Below, piece after piece: positions 19,461 through 28,779 of a DNA stretch of 64,000 bases. Origin of the DNA: Marinomonas rhodophyticola (GTDB lineage Bacteria; Pseudomonadota; Gammaproteobacteria; Pseudomonadales; Marinomonadaceae); contig NZ_JAPEUL010000004.1 of assembly GCF_026113935.1 (NCBI RefSeq), positions 930,001-994,000 of the forward strand, written 5' to 3'. The notes beneath the pieces were generated by a model. It was not told the origin of the DNA. It ran no database searches and saw only the letters and a list, made by a program, of their open reading frames with translations. Position 1 is the stretch's first letter. Every line of letters starts with the position of its first letter. Position numbers and translations under genes: made by a program.

Positions 19461-21622
19461 ATGAAAAATGGTTTGAATGTCAGTCTTTATCGACAAGATT
19501 TACCAGAGCAAAACGCACAGGGCAAAACCTTGGTGATTGCTTGTCCAAAACAGGGTGCACCTGAGTTGTTGTATTTTGGTGATGCTTTGCCCAAAGCAAC
19601 CGATTTAAATAGTCTCTATTTGTCACAGCAGGCTGCCATACCCCAAGGCATGATGGATAAACCAACCCCCATGTCGCTGATTCCTGAAGCGGGCCGAGGT
19701 TGGTTGCAAACGCCAGGAGTGGAAGCCATGGCCGCAGATCGGCCAGCGTGGGCAGCTTGCTGGACATTGGTGGATGTGGAAGAGCAGCAAAATGGCTTTT
19801 TGATTCGCTTAGAAGACAAGGTTGCGCAGTTGTCGGTTGCTCTGAATATTGGCTTGTTGCCGTCTGGTGTATTGCGTCAGCAGTTAACATTGATCAACCA
19901 CGGTCAAGCCGATGTCACGCTGCAACGTTTGGCTTGTACTTTACCCGTTGCCAGTAAATGTACTGAACGAATGGGATTTTATGGCCGCTGGTGTCAGGAG
20001 TTTCAGCAAGAGCGCAGTGATTGGTACGCCACTTGGTTGCAAGAAAACCGCAATGGTCGCAATTCTCAAGCGAACTTTCCGGCCGTTATTGTGGGTGAAC
20101 AAGGCTTTGGTGAGCAACAGGGTGAGCTTGTTGGTGCGCATCTAGCGTGGAGCGGCAATCACAGATTAAAAGCTGATTATACCGCCGAAGGTCATCGCTA
20201 TTTGCAAGCCGAAGTTTTGTATTTGCCGGGGGAAATCGTGCTGGCGACGAATGAGTCGATCACTACGCCAGAATTCTTAGCCGCACACAGTACGTCTGGT
20301 TTAAACACCATGAGCCAACAGTTTCATCAAGAAGCGCGTCATCGTTTGAAGTTAACTAAGCCTCGTCCTGTTCATCTCAATACTTGGGAAGCCTTTTACT
20401 TTGATCACGATATGACCAAGCTGAAAGCACTGGCGAAAGCCGCCGCCGAAGTAGGTGTCGAGCGATATATTCTTGATGATGGTTGGTTCCGTGGTCGTCA
20501 CCACGACAAAGCGGCGCTGGGTGATTGGTTTGTTGATGTCGGCAAATACCCAGAGGGTTTAATGCCGTTGATTCGTTATGTGAAAGACGACTTAGGTATG
20601 GAGTTTGGTTTGTGGTTTGAACCTGAAATGGTCAATCCAGACTCTGATCTATTCCGTGCGCATCCGGATTGGGCATTGCAGTTGCCCCAGTACGCACCGG
20701 CTTTGGCACGTAATCAATTGGTATTGAACTTAGCCAAACCAGACGCTTATCAATATATCCGTGAGCGCTTATTTACCTTGTTTAGCGAATATCCGATTGA
20801 TTATGTGAAATGGGATATGAACCGAGACTATACCCAACCAAGTGGTGATATTGCGCCACAGGCTCATGCGCAAGTTGACGCTTTGTATCGTTTGTTGAGC
20901 GAGGCTCAATCAAGCGTTTCCTAATATGGAAATTGAGAGCTGTTCGTCCGGTGGTGCGAGAGTGGATTTTGGCATTTTAAATTACACCAAACGTTTTTGG
21001 GCATCAGATTGCAACGATGCCTTAGAGCGCCAAAGTATCCAGCGCGGTTTTAGTTATTTTCTGCCGCCAGAGGTAATGGAGCTCTCATATTGGCCCAGAC
21101 AAAAGCCATACCACCAGCCGAGTACATGACGTGACTTTTCGAGCAGGAACCGCCATGTTGGGGCATTTGGGCATCGAATGGAACTTACTAGACGCTAACG
21201 AAGAGCAAAAAGCCATCATTGCTAATTGGTTGTCTCATTATAAGCAGCATCGATCTGTGTTGCATCAAGGCAATAATTGGCGTTTGCCCAGTGCCGATGG
21301 TCGAGCACAAACCCAATGGGCGTTGAGCCAAGATCGCCTGCAAGGCTTGGCCGTTTACAGTCAACTCGCCATGCCAAAACAAGCGCAAACCTTGCCTGTT
21401 TGCTTGCCGAATTTATGGCCAGATCAACTCTACCGAGTAGAGGTTCTGGAACACAGCCCATTACCAGGCCATCTGATGAAAGCCTTGCCTGCGTGGTGGA
21501 AAAAAGACCTTATTTTAAACGGTGCGAGTTTGAGCCAAGTTGGCTTGCAGCTGCCTATTTTTGACCCTGAATCTCTCGTATTGCTAGCGATTCAAGCCGT
21601 ACCTTTGATGGAGAAACATTGA
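19461..21622 (+). CDS. alpha-galactosidase, GH36 (two frame breaks)
   Basis: About 719 residues after mending two breaks, the usual GH36 size. It removes terminal alpha-galactosyl units (melibiose, raffinose and the like), probably in the cytoplasm as no signal peptide is seen. Landmarks: ILDDGWFRGRHHD, GLWFEPEMVNPDSDL, the nucleophile Asp in DYVKWDMNRDY, and EIESCSSGGARVDFGIL. The acid/base Asp is in WASDCNDALERQ, and GxHIGPDKSHTTSR follows. The first break is at 20901-20907 (GAGGCTC for GAGCTC, hiding SELNQAFP). The second is near 21079, where the expected GAHIGP would be encoded through GGGAGCTCAT but GGAGCTCTCAT is written. Start ATG 19461 lies just after the permease stop. Confidence 0.9.
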
Positions 21623-23359
21623 ATGAGCGACAACAATAACAAAGATAAAAAACCATTACGCAGCCAACAATGGTACGGCAAGTTAGATAAAGACGGTTTT
21701 ATTCATCGTAGTTGGATGAAAAACCAAGGTTTGCCAGATCACAGTTTTGATGGTCGCCCCATCATTGGTATTTGTAATTCATGGAGTGAATTGACGCCGT
21801 GTAATTCGCACCTTCGTGAATTGGCGGAATACGTAAAACGTGGCGTGTGGGAAGCGGGCGGTGTGCCGTTAGAATTTCCGGTTATGTCGTTGGGTGAAAC
21901 CCAAATGAAGCCGACGGCGATGTTGTTCCGCAATTTGATGAGTATGGACGTTGAAGAATCCATGCGCGCGTACGGAATGGATGGTGTTGTGTTATTGGGC
22001 GGTTGTGACAAAACCACGCCAGCGCAATTAATGGGCGCTTGTTCAGTCGATTTACCGACTATCGTTGTGTCTTCAGGCCCTATGTTGAATGGTAAATATC
22101 GCGGTAAAGACATCGGCTCTGGCACCGATGTGTGGAAATTCAGTGAAGCGGTTCGCGGTGGCAAAATGAGCCTTGATGCTTTCATGCGCGCGGAATCGGG
22201 CATGTCTCGTTCTCGTGGCACTTGTATGACCATGGGCACGGCGTCGACCATGTCGTGTCTGATTGAAGCTTTGGGCATGTCGTTACCAGAAAACGGCACT
22301 TTGCCAGCAGTAGATGCCCGCCGTCAGGCGTTGGCGCATATGACAGGCGCTCGCATTGTCGAGATGGTCAAAGAAGATCTAAAACCGTCGGATATTTTAA
22401 CCAAGACCGCGTTTGAAAACGCCATTCGTGCTAATGCCGCCATTGGTGGATCAACCAATGCCGTGGTGCATTTGTTGGCGATTGCGGGTCGTGTCGGCGT
22501 GGATTTAACGCTAGAAGATTGGGATCGCATTGGTGCGGAAATTCCTTGTCTAGTAGATTTGATGCCTTCTGGCCGGTTCCTGATGGAAGACTTCCATTAC
22601 GCAGGCGGTTTTCCCGCGTTAATTCAGCGTTTGAGCCATCTGTTTGATATGAACGCCAATACGGTTTGTGGCGCTACCTTGGGTGAGATTACCAAAGGCG
22701 CAGAGTGTTTCAACGAAGAGGTGATTCGTCCTCTTGATAAGCCATTACGAGCGAACGCGGGCATTGCGGTGTTACGCGGTAACTTGTCGCCACTAGGCGC
22801 GATTATTAAACCGAGCGCAGCGACACCAGCGTTGTTGCAACATACAGGCAAAGCTGTGGTGTTTGAAAACATCGAAGACTACAAAGCTCGTATCGATACG
22901 CCAGAGCTGGAAGTCGACAAAGATTCGATTCTGGTGCTTAAAGGCTGTGGACCAAAAGGTTATCCGGGTATGCCAGAAGTGGGCAACATGGCGTTGCCCA
23001 GTAAGTTGTTAGAACAAGGCATTACCGACATGGTGCGCATCAGTGATGCGCGCATGAGCGGCACCGCGTTTGGTACTGTGGTGCTGCATGTGGCGCCCGA
23101 GTCGACTGTCGGTGGGCCGTTGGCTTTGGTGCAAAACGGCGATGAAATCACCCTTGATGTAGAAGGGCGTGGTTTGCATTTGCATATTTCTGATGAAGAA
23201 ATGGCGCGTCGCAAAGCCGCATGGCAACCAGAAGAAAGCGATTATCATCGCGGCTATGCCAAGTTATATATAGACCATGTTATGCAAGCAGACCAGGGAG
23301 CCGATCTAGACTTCCTTGTTGGTAACAGTGGCTCAAAAGTGAGCAGGGAGTCCCATTAA
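21623..23359 (+). CDS. IlvD/Edd-family sugar-acid dehydratase, probable galactonate dehydratase
   Basis: 578 residues. Iron-sulfur dehydratase of the IlvD/Edd family, of the pentonate/hexonate (L-arabinonate dehydratase-like) branch. Cys ligands for the cluster are visible in ICNSWSELTPCN (about residue 54), LLGGCDKTTPAQL (about 126) and SRGTCMTMGTASTM (about 196). GGSTNAVVHLLAIAGR is also typical. In this setting it should convert D-galactonate to 2-keto-3-deoxygalactonate; members of this branch accept D-galactonate and D-fuconate besides L-arabinonate. The usual enolase-type DgoD is absent from the locus. Its ATG follows the galactosidase stop without gap, and it overlaps the next gene by one base. 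Confidence 0.85.
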   Translation: MSDNNNKDKKPLRSQQWYGKLDKDGFIHRSWMKNQGLPDHSFDGRPIIGICNSWSELTPCNSHLRELAEYVKRGVWEAGGVPLEFPVMSLGETQMKPTAMLFRNLMSMDVEESMRAYGMDGVVLLGGCDKTTPAQLMGACSVDLPTIVVSSGPMLNGKYRGKDIGSGTDVWKFSEAVRGGKMSLDAFMRAESGMSRSRGTCMTMGTASTMSCLIEALGMSLPENGTLPAVDARRQALAHMTGARIVEMVKEDLKPSDILTKTAFENAIRANAAIGGSTNAVVHLLAIAGRVGVDLTLEDWDRIGAEIPCLVDLMPSGRFLMEDFHYAGGFPALIQRLSHLFDMNANTVCGATLGEITKGAECFNEEVIRPLDKPLRANAGIAVLRGNLSPLGAIIKPSAATPALLQHTGKAVVFENIEDYKARIDTPELEVDKDSILVLKGCGPKGYPGMPEVGNMALPSKLLEQGITDMVRISDARMSGTAFGTVVLHVAPESTVGGPLALVQNGDEITLDVEGRGLHLHISDEEMARRKAAWQPEESDYHRGYAKLYIDHVMQADQGADLDFLVGNSGSKVSRESH

Positions 23360-24132
23360 TGACACACAATAAAAATAAAACGGTTTTTCCCAGTTTGGCG
23401 GGGCGTCATGCTCTTGTCAGTGGTGGCGCGTCTGGTATTGGTGAAGCCTTGGTTAGAGCGTTAGCTCGACAAGGTTGTTTGGTCAGTTTTTTCGATATTG
23501 ATCAAACTGCAGGTGAGAACCTTGCAAACGAGCTAAACGATCAAGGCTTGAAAGCGCATTTTAATTTGGTTGATTTGACTGAAATAAACACGCTTCAAAA
23601 AGTGATTACTGAGCGAATGGCTGATTGGGGCGCGATTCGCATTCTGGTAAACAACGCAGCCAACGATCATCGTCATACTCTCCAAGACATGACCTCAGAT
23701 GCATTTGATCAATGTATGTCAGTGAATTTAAAACACCATTTCTTCGCAGCTCAAGCGGTTGCACCGGCAATGGCTGAAGCCGGTGGCGGAAGCATTATTA
23801 ATATGAGTTCTAACTCTTGGATGCTAGGACTAGCAGGTTATCCTGGCTACGTGACCGCCAAAGCGGGTATTTCAGGCTTAACCAAAGGCTTAGCTCGTGA
23901 GCTTGGCGGTCAAAAAATTCGTGTCAATACGGTATTGCCTGGTTGGGTAATGACGGAAAAACAAAAGCGCTTGTGGTTAACGCCAGAAGCTGAAGCCGAG
24001 TTGATGACACAGCAAGCGCTGAAAGAAAAAATTGAGCCAGAAGATGTGGCGGATTTGGTGTTGTTCTTGAGCGCTGATGACAGCCGTATGATCTCTGGAC
24101 AAAGTTTGGTTGTGGACGGAGGGCGTTTGTAA
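23359..24132 (+). CDS. SDR-family oxidoreductase, probable galactose 1-dehydrogenase
   Basis: 257 residues, a classical short-chain dehydrogenase. NAD(P)-binding TGxxxGxG appears as SGGASGIGEAL; NNAAN follows strand 4; catalytic Ser is in IINMSSNSW and Tyr-Lys in YPGYVTAKAG. FFDID after strand 2 ends with Asp, which favours NAD over NADP. Between a sugar-acid dehydratase and a keto-deoxy-sugar kinase it should oxidise galactose to galactonolactone, the first step of the oxidative route. L-arabinose or fucose oxidation is an alternative. It is translationally coupled to both neighbours (one-base overlaps). Confidence 0.85.
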   Translation: MTHNKNKTVFPSLAGRHALVSGGASGIGEALVRALARQGCLVSFFDIDQTAGENLANELNDQGLKAHFNLVDLTEINTLQKVITERMADWGAIRILVNNAANDHRHTLQDMTSDAFDQCMSVNLKHHFFAAQAVAPAMAEAGGGSIINMSSNSWMLGLAGYPGYVTAKAGISGLTKGLARELGGQKIRVNTVLPGWVMTEKQKRLWLTPEAEAELMTQQALKEKIEPEDVADLVLFLSADDSRMISGQSLVVDGGRL

Positions 24133-25137
24133 TGACCCAATTTAATCCTGTTTCACAACCTGCTGGTGGCCAAGCAAGCTTTATTGCCGTTGATTGGGGA
24201 ACCACCAATTTACGTGCCTTTTTGATGAATCAGGATGGTCATATTCAAGCGCAGCGTGATAGTGACCGAGGCATGTTAAAGCTCGGTTCGGCTGAATTTG
24301 AAAACGTCTTATCTGATTTGTTGGGGGATTGGCTAACGCCTGACCTGCCGATTTACATGGCGGGTATGGTGGGCAGTCGTGGTGGTTGGCAAGAAGTGCC
24401 TTATCAGCATTGTCCAATCAAGTTAGACGACTTGTCAGATCATCTGTTTTGGCTAACGACATCGTTACCAAACAAAGTAGCAATCGTACCTGGCTTACGA
24501 GGTACGGGTGTGGCTGGTTTGCTTGATGTCATGCGTGGCGAAGAAACGCAATTATTGGGCGCGCTCGATTGGTTAGAAGGGCAAGGTCGATCCGATGAAT
24601 CACCGGTATTTTGCTTACACTGGAACTCATTGTAAATGGGCGCAAATCACTGAAGGCAAGGTGATGCAGTTTTCCACTTCCATTACGGGCGAGCTTTTTG
24701 CCCGTTTGAATGATGAATCCAGTTTGGTAAAAAGTTTGCCTAAATCCGATCAGCTTAACGAAGATGCATTCAAAAAAGGCGTGCAAGCCAGTCGACAAGA
24801 TGGCGGAATTTTACATCATTTATTCAGTGCTCGTAGCCGTTTTGTATGTGGTGAATTGGCTGCAGACGAAGTGCGAGATTATTTGTCTGGTGTGGTGATT
24901 GGTCATGATGTGAATGACACGTTAAAAGCTTTAAAGGGGGGATCGTTAGAAGTGCCAAAAAATCCTGTAGTGATCATAGGTAGCGAAGCACTTAGCGAAC
25001 GTTATGCTCTGGCTTTGTCTTTGCGAGGTTTTACTTGTGAATTTTTAGCCGCTAACGAAGCCAGTATTCGTGGTTTAAAACGCTTGGCGAATCGTCAGGC
25101 AGTGTCGGCAAATAACCCGACAACAGGGGCGTTATGA
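24132..25137 (+). CDS. dgoK: 2-dehydro-3-deoxygalactonokinase (one frame break)
   Basis: About 334 residues after removing one base near 24620. It phosphorylates 2-keto-3-deoxygalactonate at position 6 using ATP. The ATPase-fold start IAVDWGTTNLRAFLM (about residue 17), MAGMVGSRGGWQEVPY, VPGLRGTG and LLGAL are family landmarks. At the break CLHWNS replaces the expected CLPGTHCKWAQI. The C-terminal part has DGGILHHLFSARSR and the IIGSEALSERYALAL region. It is coupled to the dehydrogenase upstream and lies two bases before the aldolase. Confidence 0.9.
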
Positions 25138-25138
25138 T

Positions 25139-25774
25139 ATGAAACATTCTTTTGATGCATTGATGCAAGAGTTTCCAATGGTTGCCATTCTTCGCGGTAT
25201 TAAACCCGACGAAGTGGTTGAGCATGCTCAATCTTTGATTGATGCTGGTTTTCGCCTAATCGAAGTACCGCTGAATTCGCCTGATGCGTTTACCAGTATT
25301 CGTACCTTACAAGACAAATTCGGTGATCAAGTGTTGATTGGTGCCGGTACGGTTTTGACCATGGCACAGTTGACCGAACTAGTCGCCACTGGTGCAAAAT
25401 TAATGGTTTGCCCGCATACAGACGTTGAGCTGATTAAAGCCGCAAAAGTCGCAGGTTTATACGCTATGCCAGGATTTTTTACCGCGAGCGAAGCATTTGC
25501 AGCACTGCACGCAGGTGCTGATGCGGTGAAACTGTTTCCTGCTGAAGCATTGCCTACGATCAATGTGGTGAAAGCCTTAGGAGCGGTGATTCCCGCCGAG
25601 ACTTGGTTATGCCCCGTTGGTGGTGTCACACCAAACAACGTAGCTGACTATTTGAATGTTGGCGCTCGTGGCTTTGGTCTAGGCTCGGCTTTGTATAAAA
25701 AAGGCCAGTCTGTCGAAATGACGAAAGCCAATGCTGAAGCCTTTATGGCTGCTTGGAAGACTTATCAGAAATAG
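25139..25774 (+). CDS. dgoA: 2-dehydro-3-deoxy-6-phosphogalactonate aldolase
   Basis: 211 residues, the normal length of the class I KDPG/KDPGal aldolases. It cleaves 2-keto-3-deoxy-6-phosphogalactonate to pyruvate and glyceraldehyde 3-phosphate. The Schiff-base Lys is in GADAVKLFPAE, the catalytic Glu in FRLIEVPLNSP, and PVGGVTPNN binds the phosphate. AILRGIKPDE near the start is typical of the DgoA branch. It closes the oxidative galactose route within the operon; a 40-base gap separates it from the lactonase. Confidence 0.93.
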   Translation: MKHSFDALMQEFPMVAILRGIKPDEVVEHAQSLIDAGFRLIEVPLNSPDAFTSIRTLQDKFGDQVLIGAGTVLTMAQLTELVATGAKLMVCPHTDVELIKAAKVAGLYAMPGFFTASEAFAALHAGADAVKLFPAEALPTINVVKALGAVIPAETWLCPVGGVTPNNVADYLNVGARGFGLGSALYKKGQSVEMTKANAEAFMAAWKTYQK

Positions 25775-25814
25775 CTTTCTTTAAGCAGACAAGACAAGTT
25801 GGAGAATAAAAATA

Positions 25815-26690
25815 ATGAAGCAAATTAGTACGCAACGTCACCAATTAGCCGAAGGGCCATTTTGGAGCCAGTCAGAACAAGCTTTGTACTGGGTTGATAT
25901 TCCAGCCTGCCAAGTATGGCGTTGGCATCAAGAGTCCAATGAATACCAGCATTGGACTCTGCCGAAAAAAGTATCAGCAGTTTTCACTACTCAAAGCGAT
26001 CGCTTATTAGTGGCTTTGGCGGACTCTGTCGCCTATTTGGATAAAACGACAGGTGAATTAGAGCACTTGTGTGATTTGGATACCGATATTCCGGGGAATC
26101 GTAGCAACGATGCTAAGTGTGATCCAAACGGTGTGTTGTGGCTTGGTACCATGGACGATGCAGAAGAAAACACATCGGGTCGGTTATGGAAGATTACACC
26201 GGAAGGCAAAAACTCTGATGCTCGAAGACGTTGGTATTTCTAATACTTTGGCGTGGGATGAGTCTCGTGGACGTTTTTATTTTGGCGATTCTATGGCACG
26301 TAAGGTACATGCCTTTCCTTATCCAGAATTTTATGACATTCGTAGCCAGAAGCCCTTTTTTGAAGTGAAAGAGGGGATCGGCGCTGATGGCTCTTGTATC
26401 GATTCCGAAGGCTGTATTTGGAACGCCAATTGGAATGGAGCGAGAATAGTGCGCTATAACCCAGAAGGCGAAGTGCTTCAGACCATCGAATTGCCTTTTC
26501 AAAACCAACAAGCTGTGTGTTTGGTGGTCCCGATGGCAATACTTTATTCATTACCTCCGCCAGCGTAGCAACCAGTGAAGGTGAGTTAGTTGAAAAGCCG
26601 CTGTCTGGTCACGTGATTGCGATTGATGTGAGAAATACGATGGGACTAGATGTCGTCGGTGAGCCAAGTCAACCTTTTGCAGGAGCATAG
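25815..26690 (+). CDS. SMP-30/gluconolactonase family lactonase (two frame breaks)
   Basis: About 291 residues after mending an AAAAA run near 26213 (one A too many) and a TTT run near 26520 (one T too few). The six-bladed propeller pattern is visible: LAEGPFWSQSEQALYWVDI, NRSNDAKCDPNGVLWLGTM with the metal-binding Asn and Asp, ISNTLAWDESRGRFYFGDS, DGSCIDSEGCIWNANW and CFGGPDGNTLFITSA. It should hydrolyse the galactonolactone made by the dehydrogenase. AAGTTGGAG precedes the start, and the GH42 gene begins three bases after its stop. Confidence 0.88.
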
Positions 26691-26693
26691 AAT

Positions 26694-28664
26694 ATGAAAT
26701 TAGGTGTGTGTTATTACCCAGAACACTGGCCAAAAAGTCGTTGGGTTGAAGACGCTCAACACATGCAACGTATCGGTATTGAATACGTGCGAATTGGCGA
26801 GTTTAGCTGGAGTACCATTGAGCCAACGCCCGGTGAGCTACATTGGGAGTGGTTGGATGAATCCTTGGATATTTTGCACTCTTATGGGTTGAAAGTCATT
26901 TTAGGAACCCCAACCGCGACACCGCCAAAGTGGCTGGTGGATCGTCATCCGTCGATGTTGGCGAAAGACGAACAGGGCCGAGTGCGTCACTTTGGTTCGC
27001 GTCGCCATTATACGTTTGCCAGTCTTGATTACCGTGAAGAATGTCGTCGTATCGTCACTTTGATGGCGGAACGTTATGGTCAGCATCCTGCAGTGGCTTC
27101 TTGGCAAACCGATAACGAATATGGCTGTCATGATACGATTTTAAGCTATGGTGAAGCCGATCTTGCTGCGTTTCGTCTTTGGTTGGCAGAGAAATACGAA
27201 ACAGTGGCTGCCTTGAATAAAGCCTGGGGCAATGTGTTTTGGAGTATGGATTATCGCTCTTTTGACGAAATCGAATTACCAAACTTAACCGTGACCGAAG
27301 CCAATCCATCTCATCGTTTGGACTTTCAGCGTTGCTGCTCAGATCAAGTGGTGGCTTTCAATAAGCTGCAAATAGACATTTTGCGTGTGCATTCTGCTGG
27401 CCGTGATTTAGTGCATAACTACATGGGGTTCTTTACAGCGTTTGATCACCACAAAGTAGGTCAAGATCTGGATGTGGCTAGTTGGGACACTTATCCGCTG
27501 GGTTTTTTGGATCAAGAAGCGATTTATACCGCAGAAGAAAAACACGATTACATGCGCGTTGGGCATCCCGATTTTGGTGCTTTTCATCATGATTTGTATC
27601 GAGGCTGTGGTAAAGGCCGCTTATGGATAATGGAGCAGCAGCCAGGTCCCGTGAACTGGGCGCCACATAATCCTACTCCTGCCAATGGTGCTGTACGCTT
27701 GTGGACATGGGAAGCGTTTTCCCATGGCGCAGAGTTAGTGTCTTATTTTCGCTGGCGTCAGGCGCCATTTGGTCAAGAGCAAATGCACGCAGGTTTGCTG
27801 CGCCCTGATGCACAAGAGGCCGAAGCCGCAAAAGAAGCGACTTTGGTTGCGAGTGAAGTGAAAAAATTAGCTCAATCGCTTGGATTGGATGCAGAAGAAT
27901 TGATGTCTTTGCCGAGCGCTGGAAAAGTGGCCTTGATGTTTGATTATGACGCTTGCTGGTCATTAGACATTCAACCGCAATCGCGTGCTTATCGATATTT
28001 ATTCTGGTGTTATCGCGTGTATGAAGCCATGCGTGAGCTTGGTCTATCAGTGGATATTATTCCAAGCGATGGATCTTTGGATATGTATGAGCTACTGGTA
28101 CTTCCAGCACAGGCGCATATTACACCGCAACTGCAAGAAAGACTGAATGCTTACAAAGGTGTGTTGCTGGCTGGGCCAAGAACCGGCAGCAAAACAGAAA
28201 CTTACCAAATTCCAGAAAATCTTGCGCTGGGTCCATTAGCCAGTCTTTTGCCTCTGACGGTTGAACGGGTTGATGCGTTGCCTGAGCATACTCAGCCTGC
28301 TGTTTCTGGTCGTTGGGGGGCAGGGAAGTTGAAGCATTGGCATGAACAAATACACACGCAACTGCCCTGTTTGTTAAAAGATGACGGCGGTAATCCCGTA
28401 TTAATGGGAGAAGGCCGTCATTATTACCTTGGGTCTTGTGTTGACAATAATGTGTTAAAAGCCAGTTTGGCTAGATTGGCAGAAATGGCCGGTTTAGCAA
28501 CGGATTATTTACCCAAAGGTGTACGAGTCCGAGAGCGTGGTAATGTCATATTTGTCTTTAACTATGGCTCTAGTTCTGTGTTTTATGCGCCTGAAAATGC
28601 ACAGTTAGTGGTTGGTCATAAGACAATAGAAGCCGCAGGTATTGCGATTTGGCAAAAAATTTAA
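26694..28664 (+). CDS. beta-galactosidase, GH42
   Basis: 656 residues, full length for GH42. It hydrolyses beta-linked galactosides, probably imported oligosaccharides, since no signal peptide is present. The start MKLGVCYYPEHWP is classic; the acid/base Glu142 is in WQTDNEYGCHD and the nucleophile Glu314 in WIMEQQPGPVNW. The trimerisation domain (about 380-590) and the small C-terminal beta domain follow. AGGAGC lies before the ATG. It is last in the long rightward operon; with the GH36 enzyme it lets the cell use both alpha- and beta-galactosides. Confidence 0.95.
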   Translation: MKLGVCYYPEHWPKSRWVEDAQHMQRIGIEYVRIGEFSWSTIEPTPGELHWEWLDESLDILHSYGLKVILGTPTATPPKWLVDRHPSMLAKDEQGRVRHFGSRRHYTFASLDYREECRRIVTLMAERYGQHPAVASWQTDNEYGCHDTILSYGEADLAAFRLWLAEKYETVAALNKAWGNVFWSMDYRSFDEIELPNLTVTEANPSHRLDFQRCCSDQVVAFNKLQIDILRVHSAGRDLVHNYMGFFTAFDHHKVGQDLDVASWDTYPLGFLDQEAIYTAEEKHDYMRVGHPDFGAFHHDLYRGCGKGRLWIMEQQPGPVNWAPHNPTPANGAVRLWTWEAFSHGAELVSYFRWRQAPFGQEQMHAGLLRPDAQEAEAAKEATLVASEVKKLAQSLGLDAEELMSLPSAGKVALMFDYDACWSLDIQPQSRAYRYLFWCYRVYEAMRELGLSVDIIPSDGSLDMYELLVLPAQAHITPQLQERLNAYKGVLLAGPRTGSKTETYQIPENLALGPLASLLPLTVERVDALPEHTQPAVSGRWGAGKLKHWHEQIHTQLPCLLKDDGGNPVLMGEGRHYYLGSCVDNNVLKASLARLAEMAGLATDYLPKGVRVRERGNVIFVFNYGSSSVFYAPENAQLVVGHKTIEAAGIAIWQKI

Positions 28665-28673
28665 CATAAAAAA

Positions 28674-28748
28674 TGGAACTGAGTTTCTTTTAATGGTTTT
28701 TGTGGTTGATAAATGAGCAAACATGATTAATACTGAAACCCAGTTCCA
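28674..28748. promoter_or_regulatory. paired candidate operators before the sugar-binding protein gene
   Basis: TGGAACTGAGTTTC (28674-28687) and GAAACCCAGTTCCA (28735-28748) are inverted copies differing at one pair, 47 bases apart. They share the TGGAAC half site with the inverted repeat at 17626. The arrangement would suit looping by an IclR dimer of dimers, and it flanks the likely promoter of the binding-protein gene. Confidence 0.5.
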
Positions 28749-28779
28749 ATTAATAAAAAGAAAAAGAGGGCTTATTTAA

